DNA of 64,000 nt from Chryseolinea soli (GTDB lineage Bacteria; Bacteroidota; Bacteroidia; Cytophagales; Cyclobacteriaceae): positions 62,001 through 126,000 of the forward strand of contig NZ_CP032382.1 in NCBI RefSeq assembly GCF_003589925.1, given 5' to 3'. The position numbers were made by a program, and so were the translations under genes. Under the pieces are notes generated by a model that made no database searches, was not told the DNA's origin, and saw only the letters and a program-made list of their open reading frames with translations. How positions within the stretch are numbered: position 1 is the stretch's first letter; every line of letters begins with the position of its first letter. Shown one piece after another: positions 16,802-25,776 of the stretch.

Positions 16802-17431
16802 TCACTCCCAAACGATTTTGCAAGTTGTCCTGTACAGGTCAACTAAATGACTAGTTTGACAATAGTAGTGATCCTTATTCGCGTATCTGCCACAAATACG
16901 ATCCACAAATACCAAAAATAGATCTGTTTTAACTCCTTCAATCGGCAAGTTTATAACTTTAGGATCCCCTACGTTTGGATAAATGACTATACTCAACGTA
17001 TCGATTTGAATCTTCCCTTCGACCATATCTAGATTCCACTTAGACTCCGTAAAACTTTGGATTGAATCACTTTCATAGTACCAACCATTATGTGCTTGGT
17101 TGGTGACGCCAATACTCTTCTCCTTATTATTTACCCCAAAAGCCATCGCTTGACCGTATCGAAAGCCCCTTAGATTCTTCGACGCCACGCCCTTCTTAGC
17201 TTGGATATATACGGAAGAGTCAAAGCTTGCCTGCACACAAAGATCCACAAGATCATTCATAACTACCTCAAAGAAGAACGGCTGTTTTTTTAGTCTAATA
17301 ACATTGTTGTCGACCACGCATGTATCACCATCCTGAACGATTGATACCTTAAACCTTATACGGGCATTGGTTTGTGCCAACAAACTGAGGTTAAATAAAA
17401 ATAGAATGACTATCGCCGTTAACTTAATCAT
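16802..17431 (-). CDS. Exported protein of unknown function
   Basis: 209 residues with a signal peptide (MIKLTAIVILFLFNLSLLAQ). The mature part is predicted beta-rich and contains five or six Cys ('DGDTCVVDNN', 'DLCVQASF', 'RICGRYANKDHYYCQT', 'RTTCKIVWE'), which could form disulfides. Its codon and base composition is more AT-rich than the flanking genes, which may indicate later acquisition. It converges with the PepSY-like gene. I recognise no family and propose no function. Confidence 0.65.
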   Translation of the reverse strand: MIKLTAIVILFLFNLSLLAQTNARIRFKVSIVQDGDTCVVDNNVIRLKKQPFFFEVVMNDLVDLCVQASFDSSVYIQAKKGVASKNLRGFRYGQAMAFGVNNKEKSIGVTNQAHNGWYYESDSIQSFTESKWNLDMVEGKIQIDTLSIVIYPNVGDPKVINLPIEGVKTDLFLVFVDRICGRYANKDHYYCQTSHLVDLYRTTCKIVWE

Positions 17432-17636
17432 ATCCTTTTTAATAGCGTCACAGAGATCAACGAACTAAATGTAGCAAGTGATATTTGTCTCGATCTATTT
17501 CTGGCTCCGGCTCATAACTGATCCGGGATGCTTCATAAAAGAAGTTAGGGTAAAAAGTTAAGATGAAAAACCAAAGTCCCCCATTTTTAATTTTTTACTT
17601 TTTTCACGATCTTCACTACTGACATCGCCCACCAAA

Positions 17637-18194
17637 ATGACCCTCACTCGACTTACACGGTGTATTTGGCTCCTGACCCCCCTGCTATTCGCCGCCTGCA
17701 CACCTCTTCGCGAGATCGGTCAACCCATGGCACATGCTACCTATCGCGATACCCCTGCATCCCTTGCCGGCCAATACACAAACAAAACACCCGACATCTA
17801 CGCACCCTTGCTGTGGGAAATTGTCGCCCCCTATCAAGGTTCACTGCGCAAAGGCGACACGCGGGCGACCGTGACGTGGGACAGTTTATACATCGACGTC
17901 AATCCCACCAGCAAGGATGAGATCACGTTTAACCTCTGTGACGAGCGGGGCCCAGTGCGTTCGAAGACGATCCATGGGAAATATAAGCACGGTTATTTTT
18001 ATTCCCGACAAAAGATGGTCCTCGTTCCGTTTTTTCCTTTGTTCTTTCACTACAACTTCCAGCGGTTCCGTGTCGGGCCGGCCGATAACAGTTTGGTCGT
18101 ACATGAAAGGCGCAATTCGATTTCGCTGTTCTTTCTTATTCACGTGAGCAAGGATAATTGGAAGGGGCAAATGGAATTTGCGAGTAGGAAGTAG
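17637..18194 (+). CDS. Lipoprotein of unknown function
   Basis: 185 residues. The signal peptide ends with lipobox 'LLFAAC' (Cys21). The mature part starts 'TPLREIGQPM' and contains 'LWEIVAPYQG', a long beta-type region ('RATVTWDSLYIDV', 'ITFNLCDERG') and a hydrophobic stretch 'LVPFFPLFFHY' that may be a barrel or membrane-facing strand. The overall look is an outer-membrane lipoprotein with a lipocalin-like or META-like beta fold, but no specific family motif is clear. It stands alone and converges with the next gene. Confidence 0.7.
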   Translation: MTLTRLTRCIWLLTPLLFAACTPLREIGQPMAHATYRDTPASLAGQYTNKTPDIYAPLLWEIVAPYQGSLRKGDTRATVTWDSLYIDVNPTSKDEITFNLCDERGPVRSKTIHGKYKHGYFYSRQKMVLVPFFPLFFHYNFQRFRVGPADNSLVVHERRNSISLFFLIHVSKDNWKGQMEFASRK

Positions 18195-18202
18195 ATTACT
18201 CT

Positions 18203-18730
18203 TCACTTTACCCTTTTAAGCGTCGCCTTTGAATACAATTCAAAATCTTTCCCAGGCTCAGCAAGTTCAAATGTTTCGATGAACTCGTTCTCACTTATCA
18301 CCTGGTACGTTTCCTTTGCCCGAAATCCAGCGGGTATGTTTTCGATGCTCTCCGATAGGAACACTATGGTCTTTCCATCGGGTGAGATGGATTCGTTCTT
18401 AAATTGATTCACAAATCCTTCCATGTGAAATTGCCGCAACACGAAGCTCTTTCGGCCCTTATCATAGCTGATGAATCCATGATCTTCATGAACTTCCCCT
18501 TTTGGATTATCTTTTGAAGGCGGGTAAGTCGATTTGTTCTTTACTTCAATGAATTTTTTATTAAGCACCAACTCATAACTGCGCTCGTAGGTTCCTTTTC
18601 CCGGCTGGCCTTCGGACGTTCCACGCCATTTGCCGATCATGAACTTCAGTGGAAGCCAAACGCTGTCCTGTTTGTTTTGCGCCATCGATAGGATCGGCGC
18701 AAAGAATAGAAGTGCGATAAATTTCTTCAT
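18203..18730 (-). CDS. Exported nitrobindin/DUF1794-like beta-barrel protein
   Basis: 175 residues from ATG 18730, where a signal peptide begins (MKKFIALLFFAPILSMAQ). The mature N-terminus 'LPLKFMIGKWRGTSEGQPGKGTYERS' (in parts) resembles the 'LLGTWRGEG' opening of nitrobindin/THAP4-like ten-stranded barrels; the Bacteroidota exported version is usually uncharacterised. Later strands 'FVLRQFHMEGFVNQF', 'KETYQVISENEFIETFEL' and 'ELYSKATLKRVK' fit a closed barrel binding a small ligand. The haem-binding His is not clearly identifiable. It lies downstream of the FAD monooxygenase gene but reads toward the opposite neighbour. Confidence 0.68.
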   Translation of the reverse strand: MKKFIALLFFAPILSMAQNKQDSVWLPLKFMIGKWRGTSEGQPGKGTYERSYELVLNKKFIEVKNKSTYPPSKDNPKGEVHEDHGFISYDKGRKSFVLRQFHMEGFVNQFKNESISPDGKTIVFLSESIENIPAGFRAKETYQVISENEFIETFELAEPGKDFELYSKATLKRVK

Positions 18731-18772
18731 ACTATTCAATCCGATTTCCATACAATTTCATACTAAGAAAAC

Positions 18773-20320
18773 TCAATTGCAAACAAACCACCGCGCAGCA
18801 GCCTTTTGAAGTTCGCTGCCATCAATAGCGTTGTCAGCGGCCCAGGCGATAATCCCATCAGGGCGGATCAATGCTGCGCTTAGCGCAAATCGATCTTTTG
18901 CAGTGCCTGCGATATACTTGATCCGGTCGCCATACTCACTCGCCAAATCTTTAAGCGAAGCATTCCCATCAAAATCAAGCAGCACCCCTTGCCCATCGTG
19001 CATGAACTCTCCGATGCTTGCACCGTCATCGAACTCAAAGTTGGGAACGCTGTGGCCTACTAATGAGTGGCTGCCACCGAGATCGTAATGTGTGTGAACA
19101 CCCCACACGCGTCCAGCAAAATAGGTGGCACCATCGCGTGTGTTGATCAGGTCGCGGACAATGGCGTTCAGCGCGCGGGCATGAGGGTCGGGTTTCATGA
19201 TGGCGACCTGGGCACGGGACCAATCCAGCACTTGCGCGCCAATGGGATACCGTTCGGTATAATAACTGTCCAGCAAACCTTCCGGCGCTTTCTCGTGGAT
19301 GGTGGCGGCGAGCTTCCAGCCCAGGTTCATGGCATCGCCCAGGCCAAGGTTGAGTCCCTGACCTCCCAAGGGTGCGTGAATGTGTGCAGCATCGCCGGCT
19401 AAAAGGATCCGTCCGTTGCGGTAGGTTGTGGCTTGCCGCGAGCGGTCGGTCCAGGTGGTGGCGATATGGAGGGTGTTGATCGTGACGTCGGTGTTCGAGA
19501 CGCGGCGCAGCACCTGTTGCACGTGTTCACGCGTGATGGGCTTCCCTGAACTGTGAAATGCGCCGCCATCAAAATCCTGGATCATCACGTAGCCGGGTTG
19601 GGATTGCAAGTACATGCCGGTAGCCGTCACGTTTCGGCCTGGGTTGAGCTTCTCCGGGTCGGCCATGTCGAGCTGCGTAGTGTAGCCGGTAAATTCCGGT
19701 TCTGTGCCGGCAAAATCAAAGCCGGCCACCTTGCGAACCACGCTGCGGCTTCCGTCGCACCCCACGAGCCACTGGCTTTGAAAAGTTTGGTCACTCGTCT
19801 GCACCGTTACTCCATTCCCGGTTTGATGAAAGTCCGTGATCGCAACTCCGCGCTTGATCGCTACACCCAAGATTTCTGCACGGCGGGCCAGCACCGTTTC
19901 AAGTTCCTCCATTTCAGAAATTAAACTGGCGTCGGTTGAGCTTGGCAGGCGATACGTCCACTGAGATGGGTCAACATGGCCTTCCAGAAAGGGAATGCCG
20001 GCGAAGTGCCCTACCTGACGCTGCGCTCCTTGTTTGGCATTTTGGTGTGGGTTTTTAAGACGCTTATGTACTTCCAGTTCTTTTAACAGCCCACGGCGGT
20101 AAAGCGCTTCAATCGTCGGCGCCGAAAGTCCCCGGATCCCGAAAGGAAGTCGTTTTAAAGGTGAGTAAGGATCCTCTGCTTTTTCCAGTACCAGGACGGA
20201 ACAGTTGGCCAAGGCCAGTTCGCAGGCGAGGAACAGTCCGACAGGCCCTGCGCCGGAAATGATTACATCGTGAATAAAATGATCGTGTGTGGATTTTTTG
20301 CTTTCAAGTGTCTCTTTCAT
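18773..20320 (-). CDS. FAD-dependent aromatic-ring monooxygenase
   Basis: 515 residues from ATG 20320. The longer frame would overlap the AraC gene upstream. The PF01494 pattern is complete: dinucleotide fold 'IISGAGPVGLFLACELA' (GAGPVG at 23-28), DG motif 'WLVGCDGSRSVVRK', and GD motif 'LLAGDAAHIHAPLGGQGLN' followed by 'GDAMNLGWKLA'. The C-terminal ~100 residues form the thioredoxin-like domain of the phenol-hydroxylase/PheA-TfdB group. It would hydroxylate phenols, polyketides or antibiotics using NAD(P)H. It follows an AraC regulator with a 40-base gap on the same strand, suggesting one operon. Confidence 0.92.
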   Translation of the reverse strand: MKETLESKKSTHDHFIHDVIISGAGPVGLFLACELALANCSVLVLEKAEDPYSPLKRLPFGIRGLSAPTIEALYRRGLLKELEVHKRLKNPHQNAKQGAQRQVGHFAGIPFLEGHVDPSQWTYRLPSSTDASLISEMEELETVLARRAEILGVAIKRGVAITDFHQTGNGVTVQTSDQTFQSQWLVGCDGSRSVVRKVAGFDFAGTEPEFTGYTTQLDMADPEKLNPGRNVTATGMYLQSQPGYVMIQDFDGGAFHSSGKPITREHVQQVLRRVSNTDVTINTLHIATTWTDRSRQATTYRNGRILLAGDAAHIHAPLGGQGLNLGLGDAMNLGWKLAATIHEKAPEGLLDSYYTERYPIGAQVLDWSRAQVAIMKPDPHARALNAIVRDLINTRDGATYFAGRVWGVHTHYDLGGSHSLVGHSVPNFEFDDGASIGEFMHDGQGVLLDFDGNASLKDLASEYGDRIKYIAGTAKDRFALSAALIRPDGIIAWAADNAIDGSELQKAAARWFVCN

Positions 20321-20360
20321 ATCGAATGATTGAAACACAAAATTCCGGAACGCTTTTGCG

Positions 20361-21176
20361 TTAGGCTTGTACAAACGCGACAAAATCGCTGCTCACCGCC
20401 TGTTTCCTTTTCTTTGCTTTTCGCGCGAAGGCTGCCGGCGTGGTGCCGCTGTAACGTTTGAATTCTTTGCTGAGGTGGGACTGATCTGTGTAGCCTAACT
20501 CATGCGCTATCCCGGCAAGGCTGGAATCTGGCTCATGCCATAGTCGGTTTCGCACCTGCTCAAAGCGCATGAGAGCAGACACGTCTTTCACCGTATGGCC
20601 AGAAGATTGCTTGAACTTCCTTTCTAATGTACGAACCGTTGCATGTGCCGCCGCCGCTACCTGACTCACCGGCAGGGTGCCGTTGGCTTCGCGCATGGCA
20701 ACGCCCGCTTTGAAGAGCATACTGTCTACAGCCACCTGCGACCGTGCATTCAAGAAATACGCTTTAACCTGTGCCACCGCCTCCTCTATCTTGCCCGCTT
20801 CCATCCATGTATTCAACGCGGGTTGAAGCTGCGCGATGGGATGCTCAAAGGTGTGCACGCCGACTTTACCCGACGGCAGTCCGAGCAAATCGAACACGGT
20901 CCAAGGGAAGCACCGGATACCGATGATCTCTAAACGGTTTTTTGAGTAAAAGAGAACCGGCTGATCGAGCAGCCCCACCATGAACGGTGATGGCAGGGGC
21001 TGCAAGCCTCCCTCGTGCGCAATGCTGCAGGGGCTTCCGAAATGAAAAATAATTTCAGCGTAGCCATCCGGCACTACCTCAAAACTTGATTGCTGTTCTC
21101 CATAGTCTCTCCGGTCATACCAAAAGCATTTTATGGTATCCTGTAGCGCTTCGGAAGGTTCAAATTCTTGGTGCAT
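20361..21176 (-). CDS. AraC-family transcriptional regulator
   Basis: 271 residues. The N-terminal ~150 residues are a cupin-like sensor ('YAEIIFHFGSPCS', 'IGIRCFPWTVFDLLGLP'), similar to the DUF6597 group. The C-terminal double HTH has 'LPVSQVAAAAHATVRTLERKFKQSSGHTVKD' and 'SSLAGIAHELGYTDQSHLSKEFKRYSGTTPAAF', the latter the canonical AraC signature. It is probably co-transcribed with, and the regulator of, the FAD monooxygenase that follows. Confidence 0.93.
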   Translation of the reverse strand: MHQEFEPSEALQDTIKCFWYDRRDYGEQQSSFEVVPDGYAEIIFHFGSPCSIAHEGGLQPLPSPFMVGLLDQPVLFYSKNRLEIIGIRCFPWTVFDLLGLPSGKVGVHTFEHPIAQLQPALNTWMEAGKIEEAVAQVKAYFLNARSQVAVDSMLFKAGVAMREANGTLPVSQVAAAAHATVRTLERKFKQSSGHTVKDVSALMRFEQVRNRLWHEPDSSLAGIAHELGYTDQSHLSKEFKRYSGTTPAAFARKAKKRKQAVSSDFVAFVQA

Positions 21177-21205
21177 TTTGAAAGATAGCCATTAGGGTTG
21201 TATTG

Positions 21206-22012
21206 CTACTGCTCGGTAGGCGCCTTACCAAACCGCTTCTTAAAAGAATGCGAGAAATGAGAAAGACTTTCAAATCCCAAGTCGAGATAGATGGCCGAGG
21301 GTTTCTTGTGCTTTTTCTCTATGAGATGCCGGGCCTCCGTCAACCGTTTTTCTTGCAGCCATTGCCGGGGGGATCCACCGAATGTTTTTTGAAAGTCACG
21401 CTTGAACCCGGCGAGGCTTCTTCCCGTGAGCCGCGCAAATTCTTCAACGGGAACATTGAAATGAAAATTGCTGAGCATGAATCTTTCAAGATCCATCTTA
21501 TGAGGCTCGGAAAAGTCGAACAGTAATTCCTTGAGTTCGGGCTTGGTATACAGAAGCAATTGTACAGCCTCCTTTACTTTTAACAGGCCCAGCGCACGCG
21601 TTATCTTTTCTTCCGGATGCCGCACATAGGGAATCACGGATTGAAAAAACGCCCGCAGAAAATCGTTTCCGGGAATGAGGATGTTGGGTGTACCGTTGTA
21701 TTTCTGTCCGATCTCTATGCGTTCTTCCAGCGCAATCGTCCTGAGCAGGTCGTCTTTCAGGCGAATGACAATGGTCTGGTAATCCTCACCATTGACGGGT
21801 GTCTTCGTGATCTCTCCCAATTGATTTTTTCGGATCAGCAACATCTCACCCTGTCCCATGGAGATCCTTTGGCCAGCCGTTTCCAACGTAAAAATACCGG
21901 AAACCTGCAAGACCAGGGTATTGTGCTCCAGGAATGCTACTTTCTCCTTTCGCACGGACGAGTGATACGAGAAAAAGATAATCCCCGGAAGTATTTCGTT
22001 TGGATTTGTCAC
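21206..22012 (-). CDS. AraC-family transcriptional regulator (ExsA-like N-terminus)
   Basis: 268 residues. The N-terminal cupin-like domain ('HNTLVLQVSGIFTLETAGQRISMGQGEMLLIRKNQ' region) precedes a helical linker and a C-terminal double HTH: 'VPVEEFARLTGRSLAGFKRDFQKTFGGSPRQWL' and 'KPSAIYLDLGFESLSHFSHSFKKRFGKAP'. It lies between the aldo/keto reductase gene and the first AraC gene, all on the minus strand. The 40-base gap to the reductase suggests one operon and that it controls that reductase. Confidence 0.93.
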   Translation of the reverse strand: MTNPNEILPGIIFFSYHSSVRKEKVAFLEHNTLVLQVSGIFTLETAGQRISMGQGEMLLIRKNQLGEITKTPVNGEDYQTIVIRLKDDLLRTIALEERIEIGQKYNGTPNILIPGNDFLRAFFQSVIPYVRHPEEKITRALGLLKVKEAVQLLLYTKPELKELLFDFSEPHKMDLERFMLSNFHFNVPVEEFARLTGRSLAGFKRDFQKTFGGSPRQWLQEKRLTEARHLIEKKHKKPSAIYLDLGFESLSHFSHSFKKRFGKAPTEQ

Positions 22013-22052
22013 TGCGTAAAGGTATGAAAAATGGATTTTCGGCCAAGTCGCA

Positions 22053-23033
22053 CTACCGCTGCAGGTATGTACCGCCGACGATCGCCCCCAACGAAAAATG
22101 CGTGTTCAAGGCATTCATCTCTTCCCGCGTGAAGACGATCTCCATGGCCTGTATATTTTCCGGCAGTCGCGATCTCCGGCTCATGCTTACCAAGGGCATG
22201 AAATCATCACCCTGTGCATTCACCCATGCGATCGCCAGTTGTGTCGGCGTATGTCCTTTTTTTGTTGCCATTTCTTTTAACACTTCGACTTTCGCCAGGT
22301 TCTTTATCAGATTGTCACCTTGAAAACGCGAGAAGTGGTTGTGGTAGTCATTCGCGGCCAGGGGTGCTTTCATCTCACCGGTCAGTAAGCCCTCGGCCGT
22401 ATTGGCAAAGGCTACAACCCCTATACCCAGTTCTTTGGCAGCAGGAAGCAGGTCGCGCTCTATTTGGCGATCGGCCAACGAATAGCCTATTTCCAATGCC
22501 GTTACCGGGTGCACGCTATGCGCCTTGCGAAGTTGATCGGCTGTGATCTCAGACACGCCGAGGTAACGGACCTTTCCTTCTTTGATCAGGTCGGCGACCG
22601 TTCCGATCACATCCTCCACCGGAACACTATTATCCAGTCTGCACGGCTGATAAAGATCAATGGTATCTGTACCCAAACGTACCAACGAATAGTTGATGAA
22701 GTTCTTGATGGCCATCGGACGGAGGTCCAACCCAAGCCAATGACCGCCGTAGAAGATCGCACCAAACTTGACGCTGATGAAGGCATCGTCTCTTCTGCCT
22801 TTGATGGCTTTGCCTACCAGCAATTCGTTATGGCCACTGCCGTAAAAATCTCCGGTATTCAGGAAATTGATGCCGCTGTCCAATGCCATCTGAATGGTCG
22901 CAATGCTTTCGCTTTCGTCATTCACCGGGCCTCCCCAAACGGAAGACATGCGCATGCAGCCCAGGCCGAGCTTCGATACGAGCGGACCATTTTTACCGAG
23001 AGCTATTTTTGTTATCGTTGTTGTCGTTGTCAT
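22053..23033 (-). CDS. Aldo/keto reductase
   Basis: 326 residues from ATG 23033; the 24 upstream codons are not family-like. The TIM-barrel AKR pattern is clear: 'KLGLGCMRMS', 'GINFLNTGDFYGSGHNE' (Tyr64), 'ISVKFG' (Lys89), 'KEGKVRYLGVSE'. The catalytic His position, usually in 'YYQHRVD', reads 'YQPCRLD' with Cys131. This YQPxRLD form occurs in a known AKR subgroup, so it is a lineage trait rather than damage. The C-terminal cofactor motif is also altered ('SMSRRSRLPENI'). NADPH-dependent reduction of aldehydes or ketones is expected; substrate is unknown. Confidence 0.92.
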   Translation of the reverse strand: MTTTTTITKIALGKNGPLVSKLGLGCMRMSSVWGGPVNDESESIATIQMALDSGINFLNTGDFYGSGHNELLVGKAIKGRRDDAFISVKFGAIFYGGHWLGLDLRPMAIKNFINYSLVRLGTDTIDLYQPCRLDNSVPVEDVIGTVADLIKEGKVRYLGVSEITADQLRKAHSVHPVTALEIGYSLADRQIERDLLPAAKELGIGVVAFANTAEGLLTGEMKAPLAANDYHNHFSRFQGDNLIKNLAKVEVLKEMATKKGHTPTQLAIAWVNAQGDDFMPLVSMSRRSRLPENIQAMEIVFTREEMNALNTHFSLGAIVGGTYLQR

Positions 23034-23209
23034 AGCAAATATTTTATTGATTAACGACACAAAGATCTGCGTTGTGCTCCGAAGTTCATTTCTCTCATGG
23101 CTCAATTTACTTGTCTAGGTGGCTCACCCTTTCCCATCCTAATTTGGACGGCGCAGGCACCTTTGTGAGATTTGATCGTGAGTTGTTGCCCGAACGAATA
23201 CCTGAATAC

Positions 23210-23653
23210 CTACTGAGACTCGTATCGGTGCCAAGCAACGGTCTTTCCTAGAAGAGAAATGCCCATGAAGCCACGTAAATAAAACTTATCTTTCTCCACC
23301 CATGCTTTGCATTCATACGTTTTGCCACTCGGCGGGTCGTAGATATTGCCATCTACATATTCTTTACCATCCCATTTAAGTCCGGTCAAACTTACGATAC
23401 CGAGGATTTGTCTCGACCGAAGCTTTTCATCTGGATTTTGCAAGTCTTTCTTTGAAGTCTTTCCGTCTGGCTCAACCACTTTGTTCCCCCACAACAGTTT
23501 TCCTTTGTACTCCTCCCCCTCTTTGAAAATCTCCATGCGAACGTCCTTTTCATCGGATTCCCAGGTCCCCATAATGGCCTTCTGATTTACTTGTGCGCTC
23601 GCACCAATGGCGGCAACAAGCAACAAGAAAAATGTAAGATTTAGTGCTTTCAT
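23210..23653 (-). CDS. Exported DUF2147-family protein
   Basis: 147 residues from ATG 23653 with signal peptide MKALNLTFFLLLVAAIGASA. The DUF2147 pattern follows: 'GTWESDEKDVRMEIFKEGEEYKGKLLW' in parts, then 'LKWDGKEYVDGNIYDPPSGKTYECKAWVEKD' and 'LRGFMGISLLGKTVAWHR'. The family is a small lipocalin-like periplasmic protein common in Bacteroidota and Proteobacteria, without a proven ligand. It stands alone. Confidence 0.88.
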   Translation of the reverse strand: MKALNLTFFLLLVAAIGASAQVNQKAIMGTWESDEKDVRMEIFKEGEEYKGKLLWGNKVVEPDGKTSKKDLQNPDEKLRSRQILGIVSLTGLKWDGKEYVDGNIYDPPSGKTYECKAWVEKDKFYLRGFMGISLLGKTVAWHRYESQ

Positions 23654-23794
23654 AGTATCGCGTTTTTGTTTGCACAAAAGTGGAACCGCTGCTGCGCAAA
23701 CTTTAACACCAAAGGCAGGAGGATAAACACAAATCACAGAAATGTTGCATCATCATGAAAAAGGAGGCCGGGCAAGTCTCCTTAACGCATCGGT

Positions 23795-24700
23795 TCAATT
23801 TATCTCGCGATACTCTTGTGGCGTCATCCCTGTTTTTGATTTGAACAGGCGACTGAAATAATGTGGATAATTGAATCCCAACTTATAGGCTATTCCACTG
23901 ATCGAATCGTTGTCGCTTAATAAAAGTGTTTTTGCCTTTTCAACGACGAAATTACTGATGTGGTCTTTGGCACTATACCCTGTTTCTTTTTTTAGCAGGT
24001 CACTCAGGTAATTTGCCGATAGATGGATATGCTCAGCAAAAAAGTCTATCGAAGGGGTGCCCGTCTCTGTAAACCTTCCGGAATTATAGTATTCCTTCAA
24101 CAATCGTTCAAACTGACTTACGACATCCTTGTTTTGTGCTGAACGCGTATTGAATTGGCGTTCATAGAACCGCTGACTGTAGTTGAGGAGTAGCTCAAGC
24201 GTTGACACAATCACGCGCTGGCTGTGGTTGTCAATCCGTTCCTTGATCTCCTTATCGATCAAATTGATGCAATCCGTAAGGATCTTTTGCTCGGCATCGG
24301 AAAGGTGAAGGGCCTCGTGAACATCATACGAAAAGAAATGATAGTGATCGATGTTCTGCCCAAGCGTCGTATTGCGGATCAGGTCTGGATGAAAGAAAAG
24401 CATCCATCCATTGACTTCTCCTTGTGATTGTTCCTTGGTTTTCATCAATACCTGATGGGGGGCCGTGAAGATCAACACGCCTTCACCAAAGTCGTAGCTG
24501 TTTCGTCCATATTCCAGTCCGCAACTCGCATCCTTTAATGCAATGGAATATAAGTCAGAGGTTGCTTTTACGCCTACCCATTCCTTCCCAATGACCCACT
24601 TGGACACATCCAATATTGAAATAAGGGGATGCGTTGGCTTGGCAAGTCCAAAAGCCTGATGCAATTGGGTTATTGAAGTTACTCTCACAATGTCTTTCAT
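23795..24700 (-). CDS. AraC-family transcriptional regulator
   Basis: 301 residues. The N-terminal sensor domain (~1-170, 'YSIALKDASCGLEYGRNSYDFGEGVLIFTAP' area) belongs to the type seen with quinone- or stress-responsive short-chain dehydrogenases. The C-terminal double HTH contains 'SIDFFAEHIHLSANYLSDLLKKETGYSAKDH' and 'SISGIAYKLGFNYPHYFSRLFKSKTGMTPQEYR', a textbook AraC signature. It diverges from the SDR gene across ~250 bases, the common AraC/SDR arrangement in Bacteroidota, and likely activates it. Confidence 0.94.
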   Translation of the reverse strand: MKDIVRVTSITQLHQAFGLAKPTHPLISILDVSKWVIGKEWVGVKATSDLYSIALKDASCGLEYGRNSYDFGEGVLIFTAPHQVLMKTKEQSQGEVNGWMLFFHPDLIRNTTLGQNIDHYHFFSYDVHEALHLSDAEQKILTDCINLIDKEIKERIDNHSQRVIVSTLELLLNYSQRFYERQFNTRSAQNKDVVSQFERLLKEYYNSGRFTETGTPSIDFFAEHIHLSANYLSDLLKKETGYSAKDHISNFVVEKAKTLLLSDNDSISGIAYKLGFNYPHYFSRLFKSKTGMTPQEYREIN

Positions 24701-24828
24701 CTCTATCCTTTATTTTGGATATGGAAGTCAATTTGGACTAAACTACCAAGTCCTATTCAATTTAATTCTTATATCGACAGATAAAAGTATGCGATCTTGT
24801 CAAGCTGGGATAACATAAATCACCCTTA

Positions 24829-24860
24829 TTTGAACACTTTTTACGGCTATGGTATCTTCG
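24829..24860 (+). promoter_or_regulatory. Candidate promoter of the SDR gene
   Basis: TTTG at 24829-24832 and TATCTTCG at 24853-24860 are 20 bases apart, close to the Bacteroidota -33/-7 arrangement; the -7 box has one mismatch to TAnnTTTG. It lies ~90 bases before the SDR start and within the shared region with the divergent AraC gene. Confidence 0.38.
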
Positions 24861-24948
24861 GGAAAAGTGTATAAGTATCCCGAATTTGTGTTCATGCAGG
24901 CGAATGGATCATGCCAATTTTGGCGTAAGTATTCAAACCAAAAGAAAC

Positions 24949-25764
24949 ATGAAAAAGGTCATCTTAATTACAGGAGCAAGCTCCGGAATGGGAAAAGAAA
25001 CCGCTAAAACCCTTATCCAGGAAGGTCATTCGGTCTACACAGCCGCCAGGAGAATTGATCAAATGCAGGACTTAAAAGCCTTGGGCGGATTTCCGGTGCC
25101 AATGGATGTCACGAATATCGAAGACATCCGAAGTGTAGTAGACCTGATCATAAAGAAAGAAGGTAAAATAGATGTGCTCTGGAACAATGCGGGATACGGC
25201 CTGTATGGTTCTGTCGAGGATGTCGCACTGGACGAGGCCAGAAGGCAGTTGGAGGTTAACGTGATCGGCATGGCGGCAGTAACACAGGTTGTGGTTCCGT
25301 ATATGCGTAAAGCGAAGGCAGGCACGATCATCAATACGTCGTCTATGGGTGGTAAAATGTATTTTCCGATGGGCGCATGGTATCATGCCAGCAAGCATGC
25401 CGTTGAAGGATTGAGTGACTGCCTGCGGCTGGAATTAAAGCCATTCAATATTAAGGTAGTCGTTCTTGAGCCAGGATTTATCGCCACGGAATTTGGTCAT
25501 GTTTTGGTAGACGGCATATCAAAATATGCGACAAAAAGCGCTTACTCGGCTATGATCAATAAGATCATTGAAGGCACTAAAAAAGCCGCTGAGAAAGGTG
25601 GTTCCTCAAGCCCCTCTGTTATTGCAAACACCGTCTCAAAAATTGTCAGCAGTAAAAAACCAAAGACACGGTACCGGGTCGGAAAATTTGCCAAGCCTAT
25701 GGTTTGGATGAGAATCTACCTGGGAGACAGACTCTTTGATGGAATTGTCATGAGCCAGATGTAA
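24949..25764 (+). CDS. Short-chain dehydrogenase/reductase
   Basis: 271 residues from ATG 24949. Classical SDR motifs: cofactor loop 'TGASSGMG' (8-15), 'NNAG' (79-82), catalytic Ser131-132, and 'YHASK' with Tyr145 and Lys149. An Arg pair after strand 2 ('AARRID') suggests NADPH preference. The C-terminal segment ends 'MRIYLGDRLFDGIVMSQM'. It likely reduces a carbonyl compound, with the substrate unknown. Regulation by the divergent AraC gene is likely. Confidence 0.94.
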   Translation: MKKVILITGASSGMGKETAKTLIQEGHSVYTAARRIDQMQDLKALGGFPVPMDVTNIEDIRSVVDLIIKKEGKIDVLWNNAGYGLYGSVEDVALDEARRQLEVNVIGMAAVTQVVVPYMRKAKAGTIINTSSMGGKMYFPMGAWYHASKHAVEGLSDCLRLELKPFNIKVVVLEPGFIATEFGHVLVDGISKYATKSAYSAMINKIIEGTKKAAEKGGSSSPSVIANTVSKIVSSKKPKTRYRVGKFAKPMVWMRIYLGDRLFDGIVMSQM

Positions 25765-25776
25765 AAAAGCCACTGC

